Of a stretch of 64,000 nt of DNA, positions 12,387 to 23,200 are shown piece by piece; positions within the stretch are counted from its first letter, which is position 1; the number at the start of each line of letters is the position of its first letter. The notes beneath the pieces were generated by a model. The model was not told the origin of the DNA. It ran no database searches and saw only the letters and a list, made by a program, of their open reading frames with translations. The position numbers and the translations under genes were made by a program. The DNA is from Metallyticus violacea. Its lineage: Eukaryota > Arthropoda > Insecta > Mantodea > Metallyticidae. The stretch lies in NCBI GenBank assembly GCA_030762175.1, contig CM060838.1, positions 15,134,001 through 15,198,000 on the forward strand. Reading direction: 5' to 3'.

Positions 12387-13542
12387 AGAGGGAGGTACAT
12401 AAGCTTCCGGCCTCGCCTTCACAAAACTGGTGGCATACCTTATCTGTTAAGTAAATAATTGCAGCTGTAACTGTTTTCAGTTATTCAGATATAGTTGCAT
12501 AAAGAAAGATATGTGTAAAAGATTGTGACATGTTCAAAATGGAGTATCGAGTTGTTTTCAAGTTCTTCACACAAGAAGCACTTACCCAAAATGAAATTAA
12601 ACAGCGGTGGACGGTTTCGAATGGGTCGAGAAAGCATTGAAGACGAAGAGCGGGCAGGTCGGCCCGTGGAGGTGCTCCCTCCTGAAAACATCGCTCTTGT
12701 GGAAGGAGAAATTATGGAAGACCGGCGGCTCAAAGTTACAGAAATAGCACCAAGGTTGGTTCTTTCTAAAACAACAGTCCTTCTAATTATTCATGAATGA
12801 ATAAGGTTAGTGCAAGATGGGTGCCTAGATTTCTTTTCTCAGTCCTAAAGCAGCAACGAGTCATCTGTTGTCAGGCATTTTTGGAGTTCTGCCGTGGTCA
12901 CGAGGGAGAAGTTGTGCAAACCATTGTTACGGGAGATTAAACTATGGTCCTCTACTATGATTCCTTGCTCAAAAGAGAATCAGTGGTGTGGTGTAAGCCT
13001 GGCAAAGCGCCGCCTCTAAAGGCCAAGGTCACTCAGTCAACCAACAAGTTTATAGCCACAATTTTGTGGAACTGTGAAGGAATACTCTTCATTGACTTCA
13101 AGGAGATGGGGAGTACTATGCTGGTCTATTCACAGACTACGTGTTTCTACCAAAGAGAAAAGGCGAGGAAAGCTGCGTGGTAGCGTGCGCCTTCTTCACG
13201 ACAACGCGGCTGTGCAGATTTCTCTTGTTGCAAAGGAAGTTGTGAAGAAACGTGGCTTCAAGGAGATCGATCATCCGCCCTACAGTTCAGATCTAGCTTA
13301 CAGTGACTATTTCCGCTTCTCAAAACTCAAGAAGGAAATCTAAGTGTGACGAAGAAGTGATGATGCTGTTTATGCCCATTTTGCAGATAAGGCTTCTGAC
13401 TATTTGGGGGGAGGGATAAAATGTTAATTCAAAGATGTGAGAAGTGTATTGCAGTAAAGGTAACTATATTTAAAAGTGAAATATAGTGTTTGTCTTTATC
13501 ATAACTAGAAAATGGTTAGGCCGGAAGCTTATGAACCTACCC
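12387..13542 (+). mobile_element. mariner element with both terminal inverted repeats
   Basis: About 1.16 kb flanked by TA dinucleotides (12385-12386 and 13543-13544), the expected mariner target. The left end contains TACATAAGCTTCCGGCCT (to 12413). The right end, inverted, reads TTCATAAGCTTCCGGCCT. Outside this block the ends differ by a short indel. One decayed transposase gene fills the interior on the plus strand. Size, target site and inner gene all fit a nearly complete but dead mariner. Frameshifts, stops and a deletion in the gene show it cannot supply its own transposase. Confidence 0.93.
12539..13485 (+). pseudogene. mariner transposase pseudogene
   Basis: Would encode the DD34D transposase that cuts and pastes mariner. 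The start chosen is the ATG at 12539, giving the mariner-like N-terminus MEYRVVFKFFTQ. About 20 residues of the DNA-binding region are then missing and the frame shifts to GRESIEDEERAGRPVEV and DRRLKVTEIAPRL. After further shifts the core appears as LYYDSLLKRESVVW, then VRLLHDNAAVQISLVAKE, then HPPYSSDLAYSDY. The C-terminus is recognisable as GGIKMLIQRCEKCIAVK. The aspartates of the catalytic triad seem to survive (GD near 12938, HDN, SSDLAYSD), but the codon after the first is a stop. Frames change at least four times. Confidence 0.93.
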
Positions 13543-13544
13543 TA

Positions 13545-15362
13545 GTATGTGTCCTTACAATGAAGAAATCTCATCTAAATTGATGTGCTTCATAGTCGGC
13601 AATCGTTTCTAACACTTGCCAATTTTTAGAAGAGTGTCCCCATATGCTTGCTCAATCTTCCTAAACTTCTTTATTCTCTCCTGTTGATACAACCATCAAT
13701 TTTTGTACTCAAAGCAGTCTTTGGTATTTCTTGCATAATTTACAGATATCAGTACTTCAGGCCATTACTTTACTCGCCTCTTCTAAAAAGGTCATATTTT
13801 TTGCATCTCTGTTTCGAAGCAGTTTTTATTTTCTTTTAGTAAGACTGTTTTTCAATTGAAATGTTAAAGCAAGATTTATTAAAAACTTTTCAGGAGTGAG
13901 TTGGAGTAGTTTCGCTTGCAAGTTTTGTTCGCAATATTCCTTGTCAAAGGGCATGCAACAAATACAGTATTTTAGAAGACAAACAGCTCGCCCTCTCACA
14001 TAACCAGGCCACTTTAATTTTTAACTAAATATCTTTAGGAAACCTATAATACAAAGTACTCGATGCTTTGGTTTTCTTAACCTGGTTGACAAAGGAAGCA
14101 ACTGCTAGCTGAGGGCATATTAATTCCATCTTAATAGCATTCACCACTTAAAATGCTAACAAAACTAATTATAAATTATGTTATCTATCGGACTGAGAGT
14201 AAAGATAACATGGACACAAGCAGGAAATGCTACAGTTCATTCCAGTAACGAAAGCTCAAATTTCAACTGCATTTTAATATATTTCGAATTTAGCGCAAAC
14301 ACTTTCATAGTTGGGGGCTAGGTAAAATTTACAAGTTTCTAGTTTTTTGATGCTCTGGAAAGTGGCTGTATAATTACTTTTGCTGATTGTAGTGGTAATA
14401 ACCACTTTTGAACCACTAAGCAAGCGAGTGGATTTGTATATCGATTCAGTAATCTCCAGAGAACATGTTTTCCCCATTGCCAGTCCCTTCTATCCGTTTT
14501 CGATACAAGGTGACGAAAACAAAAGTGTTAATTGAAGCTGTGTAATTTTCTTCGCAGAAACGCAGTTTGTAAATACCCTAGAACATCTTCCGATTGGCAT
14601 AGTTATTCTCCGTGGTGCATACAACAGGCAATTAAAATGAAATCATACTACTAGGTAATTACAGTGTTCAATATATGCCCAATTCATATGAAATCAGACA
14701 GAAAATTTGGATAATTGATCTTACGTGTTTTAAATTTTAATGTACTTTTTATATCAGTGAAGGAACAAAGACCTTTGTTTTTATAAAATATCATATCCCT
14801 AGATCTAATAGTATTCAGGCAATAAATCACCAAATGTATCGTTGTTTATTAAAAAGTTTCTTTTTGTAGACACATAGATCTCGATCCCCTTTTAATAGAA
14901 GTCTAAACAGCAGCTAGTTTTAAAGTAGTCATATTGCTGGATACACTTATTTGTAATACATAGTCATTAATTTTAAATATTGAAATAAAATCTGTTTTAT
15001 ACATTTTTGAACGTGTTTCCCACAAAAGCAAGAAAAATATAAAAAAAATGGGAGAACTAAAATTAAAACAAATGTATACTTTGAATTTGTGCTCCGAGAT
15101 AAAGGAGAATAGCAAAGTATTTGTACATCTACAAGTAAAGTAATTATATCTGTCTTGCACGTTGATAGCTATTACTTAACTAGTACTGGTAGTCTTTAAG
15201 TGTTATTGCTAACTACTCGCTCGGTCCCGCAAATATGTGAATGCAATAATCAAGATCCGCGGATCCAAATATAATTCAAGTGAATTTTATAAGAATTCTT
15301 CTTGATGAAACATCAAAATAAAAAAATAATATTGACATATTTGCCATATAGTGTGTAATCAA

Positions 15363-15425
<63 letters not shown>

Positions 15426-16630
15426 ATTTTATATTTTCCACGGGAAAGTTATTAAAATATAAATTATATTCCTATTGAAATTCTATATTAACGTTAACAT
15501 ATACTATTTATAGTAATTATGCTGTTAGCTAAAATATAAACTCTTTTGAACCTTTTCGATTTTATACCTTTCATACAAATTTGTCGCATTTAACGAGAAA
15601 TCTAATGAACTTAAACGTAAAGCGCCTTCATGTAATCTCATATATACAATCTTTTCAGCATAATGTAAACGTATAAGGTTTCTTGGTCTCTGAATTCAAA
15701 TGTACTGGTTCAAATTGATACGGTATCTGTAAACATTGCTATATTTATCCTTTCTTTTCCTCCTTCACAGCATTCAAGTGTACCATAGATAAATTTGCAA
15801 GTATTTTACAACAATTTCAATGAAAAGATCCGAAAGCATCAGCAATTTAACTTATATTTAAAAATTCCTTCACAAAAATCATGCAAATATATAAGCAGTA
15901 TCCGTGACGATTTTAGATATTGTAGATATATTCAAACTGAGCGATTTTAATGCAGAAAACCACGCGCGGAAATATTTCTTTTGACAGATACTAGTCTTGA
16001 TGATCTAGTCAAGTTGCTTTCTACTACACATGTATAATACTCAACATGTTTGAGAGCGTTCCATACCATGTTTGCTAGGGCACGTGGTGTCAACTTGACG
16101 GTGCAACGGCACGCTAGGCTTCATGTTGTATAGGTAAGGTGGATCAAAGGAACATGTGCAGCGATTAATCATAATTGTTTACCTGGCTCATCCCACATAA
16201 TTATGTCATTAATCATCACTTATGTAAGCGCTAATTTTTCCATGAATTCTTGGTAACGCAATGTTAATACTTACTGAATGTTGCTTGCAGCTTTATGTCA
16301 TTCACAGCAGGCGTATTTCTCATGTCTTTGTTATATGCTGTGTTACATCGTGAAGGATATCTTAGCAAGAGAACTTTATTTCAAGGAATTAGACTACTGC
16401 TATTCAACTCTTTGTATTCATGCTATTTCATCCAACTTTATGGAATGTCCAAAAGCATATTATAAACTTAAGAACTATTTTGCTGTTAGTCATGCATGAC
16501 CCATGCCTTTAATGTTGATGCTAACCAAGAATATTCAAGACTTCAATAAATGTAGTACAACAACTCAGAATCAATGTGCCAATTATCTCGGTATTCGCTA
16601 TTAGCTACCACATTTCAAAACCCGCGATGT
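13545..16630. other. AT-rich stretch without recognised genes
   Basis: Nothing recognised beyond the TTA array at 15363-15422. Short frames near 13648 and 14903 are rich in Phe, Ile and Leu and look like noise. Confidence 0.55.
15363..15422. repeat. (ATT)n microsatellite
   Basis: About 20 uninterrupted ATT units. Confidence 0.97.
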
Positions 16631-16635
16631 ATGCA

Positions 16636-16663
16636 CAGGGTGCCAAATAATGGGTACATACTT
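16636..16663 (+). mobile_element. Solo terminal repeat of a Tc1/mariner-like element
   Basis: AGGGTGCCAAATAATGGGTA followed by CATACTT closely matches the outer end of the element at 60397 (AGGGTGCCAAAAACGTGTA then CACACTT), allowing one inserted base. No matching inverted end and no transposase were seen nearby, so this looks like a stranded or heavily deleted end. Confidence 0.45.
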
Positions 16664-16816
16664 CAAGTGATATGAGTAAATGGAGGGGAGCTCAACAGTA
16701 AGCGGTTTAATCATGTTTATGTATTTATTTATAAAATTATTAATAGAAAACGTAAGTATATCGATGTGTTTGTATATTTTGTATGCATGTAGATCTATGT
16801 GTATGTATTTATGAGT

Positions 16817-17059
16817 CGCCGCGGGTGGCTGAGGTCGTTAAGGCGCTGAATCGTGAGCGGAAGGTTTCCACCAGAACTGTACTCCCTGACTGAGGTTTTT
16901 TCCATTCCTAATAAATAGCAAATGCCGGGTAGGTACCCTAAATTTAGGCCTGGGACGTTTCCTTCCTTAAAAAAATCCCCAATTTATCATTTTATTCAGT
17001 ATCTACAGTGTTACCGCCTGTGATGCCTCATAAGAAAAACGGGCGTTAAACACTATTCA
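16817..17059 (+). mobile_element. SINE-B copy, diverged
   Basis: Begins CGCCGCGGGTGGCTGAGGTCG (A box diverged), has lost the B-box region (deletion around 16862-16870), then follows the family body: CCCTGACTGAGGTTTTTTCC, ACCCTAAATTTAGGCCTGG, and CGGGCGTTAAACACTATTC at the end. Flanks share ATGTATGTAT-like sequence, but they are low complexity, so no duplication is claimed. Confidence 0.9.
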
Positions 17060-18299
17060 CTATGCATGTATGTATGCATGGTCATTTTGATTGTTACAAG
17101 GATGATATTAGCATGTATGGCCGTAAGGCCCTACGGCAGTTGTACTTAATTGAATGCATTTTAAAACTGGTAAGCCTTGCTGTAACATTTTATTAATGTA
17201 TGCTTGATCTAATTGAAAGATAGCCTATAATTTTTCTCTCTGGTACAACTGGTTGAAATACTCTCAAAAAGATTCAAATATTTTGTAATATGTAAGTGTC
17301 TTATAAGTAGGTTGCACATATCATAAAAGATAAAAATTCAAACAACAGTGGTACATAATTACTGCTTATGAGACAGCATTGACATGCAATTTTTGGATTC
17401 ATTATTCATTTCACACGAGAAAAATACCATCCTTTTATTCTGTATTTGTCTTTATATACCGAGTTTAATTGTTATTGCCGTTCGTTTAGTTTTAGGCAGA
17501 ACGGGCTAAACGCTTGATCTAGCATAATGCAACATTTAATGGCCTCAATTCATTTTCAATTTCATATTTAGCAATTTCAATTACAGTTATATTAAACGAT
17601 TTTCTAAATTGCTGTACTAGTTTTTCTCTTATAAGCGATGCTTACTCCTTGTTGTATTAGATTATTTATTTATTCATTTATTTATTTCACATTTGACATG
17701 GCATTGTTTGAATCAATTGTTGTTTTCATTTATACCATTTGCGTACACTTTAGCTCGGCAGCTTCTTGGATGCAGCGCTAAATACATTGTTTGTATACGT
17801 GTAATGTTCATAACATTTAAAACCTTTCACTGCGAGTAGAGGCTTTGAGCGTGGTTATTCACTGTCAAACTGTTATGCACTAAGGGCTAGTCACGTGAAA
17901 CTTGTTTTGATGCGCTGCCAGCAGTTGTTTGCCAGTGCACCAACCGTAAAAATTGCCCTGAGGGATATTGTAGAATTCACGTAACGCTCTATCTGCAGAT
18001 CTTGTTATATGGCGTGATTTAGTAGGAATATGCCATCCACAAATTGCCTAACGCAAGTCTAAACTGAAATTGTAAAATATATTATGTCGCTTCGAGTGTT
18101 CATTTATACCTTTTACTTTCCCTCCCGGTCCTTTGAGATCCACTCAACGAAATAGCGGAATCACACCGAGACATTGTTGCCGCTATAGCGTCGGCAACAA
18201 CACCGAGGCATCCTATAAGTAATTTGCCTCGCCCACATGGGACACCTACAACAGCGCTAACTGCATCTTAAACCCGCTTAATTTTGTATTAAAGCAATG

Positions 18300-18302
<3 letters not shown>

Positions 18303-18343
<41 letters not shown>
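18303..18343. repeat. (GA)n microsatellite
   Basis: About 20 uninterrupted AG units. Confidence 0.97.
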
Positions 18344-18346
<3 letters not shown>

Positions 18347-18456
18347 AACATATATTTCGAATTTCAACCTCTTTAATTGGAAGCAGTCGAAAATTAGTAT
18401 AAACACGGACATTTAAGATGTTAAACTTCGTCTTTGTGTGTGTTTCTGTAAAAGAA

Positions 18457-18765
18457 GTCATAACTCCGTCGGTCATGGTGGATGGTAAGCATACTTGCCT
18501 TTTAAACCCAAGATCGCGGGTTCAAACCCAGCCAGAACCGATGGATTTTTTAGAGTGTAAAAATCATAAGTATGGCTTCCTTGGGAAGGGAAGTATAGCC
18601 GCGGGCCCCATGTCGTACATTTAAGGCACGAAAAAGAACCTCAAGCCTGAAAGAAGAGGCCTCTGAGCAAAATTTGTCGGTCGTTTCACACTCTAATTTG
18701 AATGGGGCAATGATGACCTTGATGTTAAAGAACTTCCATAAGTAAAAAACCAAGGTCATAACTCC
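18457..18765 (+). mobile_element. SINE-A copy with perfect 11-bp target-site duplication
   Basis: Head GTCGGTCATGGTGGATGGTA (A box changed from GTGTAGTGGT to GGATGGT), arm CTTGCCTTTTAAACCCAAG, B box GGTTCAAACCC, then the family body to CATAAGTAAAAAACC. GTCATAACTCC lies at both ends (18457-18467, 18755-18765). Despite the perfect duplication the body carries several substitutions. Confidence 0.94.
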
Positions 18766-18904
18766 TAGGTTGTTTGTTTTGTCGGAACGCAGTCCTGTGA
18801 ACTTTCCCCCAGCAGCTGGCCTTCCCCTGCTCACATTCACACATGCAATTTAGTTATCGCTTCAGCTTCCTGCTGTTCAGTGTGTTGCAAATCAGTGCCA
18901 TTAT

Positions 18905-19690
18905 GTCCTTTATAAACCGAGTATTCAGCACAAAACTTTTAACTTTAGCAGTAAAAATCGCTGTCATTCGAGAAGTCGCAAAGTGTTTGGTGAAAAAAAA
19001 ATAATCGAAAATCGTGAAAGAGTACGGCATTTCTCCGATCACTTTGTTACTTATATGAAAAACAATTAGAATATTTTAAACAATGCCTCGAGTGAAAATT
19101 GAAAGGGTCGAAAAATAGTGAGAATACCGAAAACTTTTGATGTCGACGAGTACGTGTTAAAACGGAACAAAATTTTCCTTTAAGTTCTCCTTATTCGCGC
19201 TAAAGCTGGTGAATTTTCTGCAAGTTTAGACAAAAGTGAATTCAAGGCTAGCATAAATTTGTTAAATGTTTTTAAAGAAAGAAATCGCATCTCTTTTAAG
19301 TCTGTGTGTGGTGAAAGTGCAAGTGTTAACGAAGATGAAGCAACTTCTTGGAAAAACCGGAAATGATTGAAGAAACGCTGGCTAGAGACGTTTCCAACGT
19401 TGACGAAACACGTTTGTTCTTTTAATACAACACCAGATAAAACTGAACGTTGCAGTGGTGTAAAGTACTGTAAAGAAATTTTGGCTAATACGATGAGAGT
19501 GAAAAACTATCTTTGCTCGTGGTAGGAATATCTGCGAAATCAAGAAATTTTAAAAATGTCAAATAAAAACCAACAGAGTATAGAACAAATGAAAATATCT
19601 TTGATGACTGCGGACATTTTTGAAGTTTGACTATTAAAACTAGACAGAGCATACCGTAAAAAAAGTATAAACATTTTCCTTACATTATAG
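18905..19690 (+). pseudogene. pogo/Tigger-like transposase pseudogene
   Basis: Reads as a decayed transposase of the pogo group of Tc1/mariner (CENP-B-like DNA-binding plus DDE nuclease). Motifs in order: the N-terminal helix-turn-helix (LAVKIAVIREVAKCLVKKK, then KEYGISPITL), the CENP-B-like second DNA-binding domain (FDVDEYVLK; LIRAKAGEFSASLDKSEF; RNRISFKSVCGESASVNED), and the start of the nuclease domain (NVDETRLFF, where the family usually has DETGLF; then KLSLLVVGISAKSRNFKNVK and DIFE-LLKLDRAYRKK). It breaks down before the second catalytic aspartate region. Several frameshifts and stops make it non-functional. It starts 140 bases after a SINE-A copy. Terminal repeats were not identified. 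Confidence 0.88.
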
Positions 19691-19799
19691 AGGGTTTAGT
19701 TGTATTTTATATGAAATTTAAGATTTTATTGTCAGTGTCAGTCACCTTTTTTAATTTATATGTAGATACCATGATAAAACGAACGAAACAAAAACAGTG

Positions 19800-20262
19800 G
19801 GAGGAAGTAAACACCAAAAAATTGCATATAAACTAATTCTATTAACAAAAATGTTCAATATGCACACTTCCATTAAGAAAACAAAAGTAATGGCATTTAA
19901 AGGCACAAATCTAGCTTAGTTCAATAGCCACAACAGTTCAATAAAGTTCGGCTTCCTCTGGTTTAATAAAAACAGGTATTAAATTAACCATTAATAGGGC
20001 TGTAAACGAGCTCTGAAAACAAAGCCAGAACATCTCAATAATGAATACATACGACTCAGAAAAATGAACAATGACTACTCAATACATAAAGCTAAAATGC
20101 AAAGTGCAGAAATGAAATTACTTAGAGCAATAGCAGGCTATACTAGACTGGATAAAAATAAGATAACTAAATCTTTAAGAACTGAACACTTCAACTGAAA
20201 ATACGGAACAAACCGGAGACAACACTTAATCAGAACGACACACAAAGCAATCTTACCTACCT
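19800..20262 (+). pseudogene. LINE reverse-transcriptase fragment (thumb/C-terminal part)
   Basis: Fragment of ORF2 of a non-LTR retrotransposon. Matching pieces: KIAYKLILLTKMFNMHTSIK followed by KTKVMAFKGTN (the end-of-palm pattern with K-T-K-M/V), then AEMKLLRAIAGYTRLDK and ITKSLRTEHFN. Stops and frameshifts separate them, and the central stretch is poorly preserved. The clade is not certain from these pieces. The fragment is interrupted at 20262 by a SINE-B insertion and may continue for a short distance after 20557. Confidence 0.8.
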
Positions 20263-20557
20263 CAAGGAAGGGAATGAATGAATGAATAAATGGTGTTAAA
20301 CGCCCGTTTTTACTACTGAGGCACCACAGGCGGTGGACACTGATGACACATGAGATGAAATGATATATTGGGAAAGGATTTTTTTTAAGGAAGAAATTGT
20401 TCCAGGCCTAAGTTTAGGTACCTCCACGACGTTTGCCATTTATGAGGACTGAGAAAAACCTGGAAAAACCTCAGTCAGGGAAGGACAGTCATAGTGGGAT
20501 TCGAACCCCAAACCTCCCACTCACAAGTCCGCGCCGTTGCGGTTCAAGAAAGGGAAT
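20262..20557 (-). mobile_element. SINE-B copy inserted in a LINE fragment
   Basis: Minus-strand SINE-B. From the left: the tail GTGTTAAACGCCCGTTTTTA, the body (CCAGGCCTAAGTTTAGGTAC), then the head with B box GGGATTCGAACCCC (as read on plus) ending near 20543. The tip of the head is altered. TCAAGGAAGGGAAT (20262-20275) and TCAAGAAAGGGAAT (20544-20557) form a 14-bp duplication with one mismatch. It sits within LINE coding sequence, so it is younger than that LINE fragment. Confidence 0.93.
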
Positions 20558-21529
20558 ACATGGATAGAATCGTAATAGGCTGAAGAGGCCAGAATTGTAT
20601 TGCAGAAGAAGCAGGAGAAGATTTATATTACAGTAATGTATTTTATTTTGCAACTTGGCTAATTAGCCTACGTTGTGTTCTTTCTTCTATTACATCGTAA
20701 CTTTAATTACTACTAAATCATATATTAAATATTTATTAATGTTTATAGTTTTATTCTATTCAAATTAAAACAATAATAATCCAGTATAACAATGCATCCT
20801 CTATAATTTAAAATATAATAAAGCAGGGATGTCATCTGAAATTTCAAAGTAGGGATGACTGCAATGGGGATATGAAACCTAAAATTAAATCAGCTTTAAT
20901 TTTAAATTCCCCCTAATATCTAAATTAATGCTTTTTATTTAAATTATTTTTTTTAAATAGGTAGACTGGAACGTTTTGAAATAAAAGTCCTATATGCAAA
21001 TGTATTAGCGGTTTAAAAATCTCCCAAGAGCAAACACATTGACGTATTTTCATTTTATGTAGTTGGACATTATTTGCATGAACTTTACTGCCAACCAGAG
21101 AAAAGATCCGCTTTTCTTATCCTTAGTTAAATCTTTCTGTACCGATTCTATAAGCTTTGCCGTACGTATAAGTAGGTAATGAAATGTCAATTTTCTAGTC
21201 TCATTTATTTTCTTAAGGTCAAAACTCTTGCGAACGACATTAAGCAAAATGGCTGATCTCTCTAGCAGAACGCTTATTAACATCCCAAATAATAAGCCTC
21301 TCTAAAAATACTGAACTCGGCAAGTTAGAGGAGCCCTCTTTAAGTTTGAAAAGATCTCCGCTGTGGGATCTAAATTAAGCAGCACAGGCCAGAATCCATT
21401 TTACCTATATTTTCCGCCAGAGAAGCTTTCCACTTTTCATACTTGTCAGCTGCGATTTTTTCTGAGATTTCGCAGATGAACAAACGCAGTGGTCAAAGTA
21501 ACGTTGCAAATAATTTAGTACCAGAGTTG

Positions 21530-21610
21530 AGTTACAGCATTGGTATAACGCCAATTACTGATATGGAGGGTGCAGGTTTGACTCCTCATTTTTTTAAAGG
21601 AGGGTTAATT
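21530..21610 (+). other. tRNA-like remnant
   Basis: GAGTTACAGCATTGGTATAA resembles an A box, and GCAGGTTTGACTCCT resembles a T arm with a B box. The spacing between them is tRNA-like, and ACTGATATGGAGG sits in the anticodon-arm region. It is probably a tRNA pseudogene or old SINE head. It may belong with 11535-11615. Confidence 0.35.
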
Positions 21611-22499
21611 TAAGCTTTTGGCAAAAATAGTGCATTCTTCGTCATCAGTATTTCATTGTCCTTTCAATTTAACTAGATAAAGTGAATGATTATTTAAAAT
21701 AACTTTAAACATAATTAGAATAATTCTTATATGTATTAATTTAATTGACATACCACTATTTATACCTTTTGTTTGTCTTAGAAGTAAAATTTTCATCATC
21801 ATATATTTATGTCATCTATCTTTGTTCTTTAGGTATCTCTTTTAATGCTTTTATTTGGATTTTTATTTTTTCGTCAATTTTATTTCCTTGCGGATTTTAA
21901 AAGTTAGACATTTTAATTGGTTGTAGGGTGCACATAGTTGAAATTTACACTTTAAAGTTAATGCTAATTGTATGTTTAAGATTCTACAGCCATCTGTGCT
22001 TTAAAATGAGAAGAAGAGTGGTGTTGATAACAACGGAAACAAATTAGTATTTTTACATAAAGGTGCAAGTTTTGCACAGTCGGTTGCCAAATATTGTGGC
22101 ATATGGGGGAGTGTGCTCTGATTAAACACTGTCGAAGTCATGTAGGTAACAGTTGGTATCTGGTTGCATGTGAAAAGGAAATAAACACTGCGCTTGCGCA
22201 TCAATGAAAAGATGCTTGACTTGGCATAGGAAAGCAACGCAGCTTGCCAAGAGTTGTGGGAGATGAAGGATGCATGCCTCAGTTCTCTAGGCCCGATGCG
22301 ATGGCGTCCTCGGATGGTAATACCATTAAAAAGCGGCTGTAGTAGTGTTGAAAGTATTAGTTCATTGTATAATTTGATTTATCCTAAATTCCCTGTGGTT
22401 AGATTGTAAAGGAGTTATGGGGATTAGGATTGGAGCATCTCTAGTGATCAGCCATTTGCTTAGTTAGCTGTAGGAAAAACGAGGAAATAAGCAAGTGCT

Positions 22500-23200
22500 C
22501 TCTTGGGACATTGACAATGTCCAACCATTATGTACGACCGCGCCGTATGGAGGTGGGATGTGCACCATTCCCATTCAGAACCAAGAGCATAACAGTATTT
22601 TGGAGCATAGCAAGGTAACTTGTGTTTAAGTTGGAACTAATGATCTCGATGTCCCAAATCCCACTCCAGATCATCACTTTGTTACCATATTGTTCTTGGA
22701 ACGGCTGATACACTGAGGACTCGCATCAGTACAATATCGAACATTTTGGCAATTGACTATACAGTAAAAGTTGGCCTCGTCAATGAAAATAATCCCATCG
22801 ATGAAGTCGGGATTGTCATGAAGGTACCTCTGTACCCATTCACAAAATTCGGTACATCTGTCCGCATCATCCTCGATGATATGATGCAAGTTGCAACTTG
22901 TGAGGGTGCTGCAAAAGTGAACGATACCGTCTTAACTGGTCCAGACTCAGTTGATTATCGGCAGATACACTTCTGTGGACTCTTAGACATCGCTGCCAAC
23001 CCATTATCGACGTTTCCATATCTGTTGCTGTGCCCGGTCTACCGCTCCTTACCGCCACACTTTCGATCAACTTGAATTTCCTGATAAGTCTTGAATGATT
23101 ATCTTTAACGCTCCGTGTTAAGATATTCCTCCAACTTTCTGCAACTGTCAGACCCTGACTGCAGTATAGTCTTCATGCCTTCATCATTTGTTAATGCCAT
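22500..23200 (-). pseudogene. Tc1/mariner-like (DUF4817-type) transposase pseudogene
   Basis: Minus strand, starting at the ATG complementary to 23198-23200 (MALTNDEGMKTILQSGSDS...), the helix-turn-helix start usual in this arthropod transposase family. Downstream pieces, in changing frames: GLAAMSKSPQKC, ADRCTEFCEWVQRY and DNPDFIDGIIFIDEANFYC (the DEANF stretch holds the first catalytic aspartate), NCQNVRYCTDASPQ, and KVMIWSGIW. Near 22560 the next catalytic region reads NGNGAHPTS where the family has QDGAPPH, so that aspartate is lost. The C-terminal catalytic part is missing. Frameshifts and stops make it inactive. Terminal repeats were not identified. Confidence 0.85.

Noticed and set aside
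22505..22523. Short palindrome GGACATTG-A-CAATGTCC
   Set aside because: Eight-base arms at the decayed end of a transposase remnant; too small to interpret.
22746..23075. Plus-strand 109-codon frame
   Set aside because: Shadow of the minus-strand transposase pseudogene at 22500-23200.
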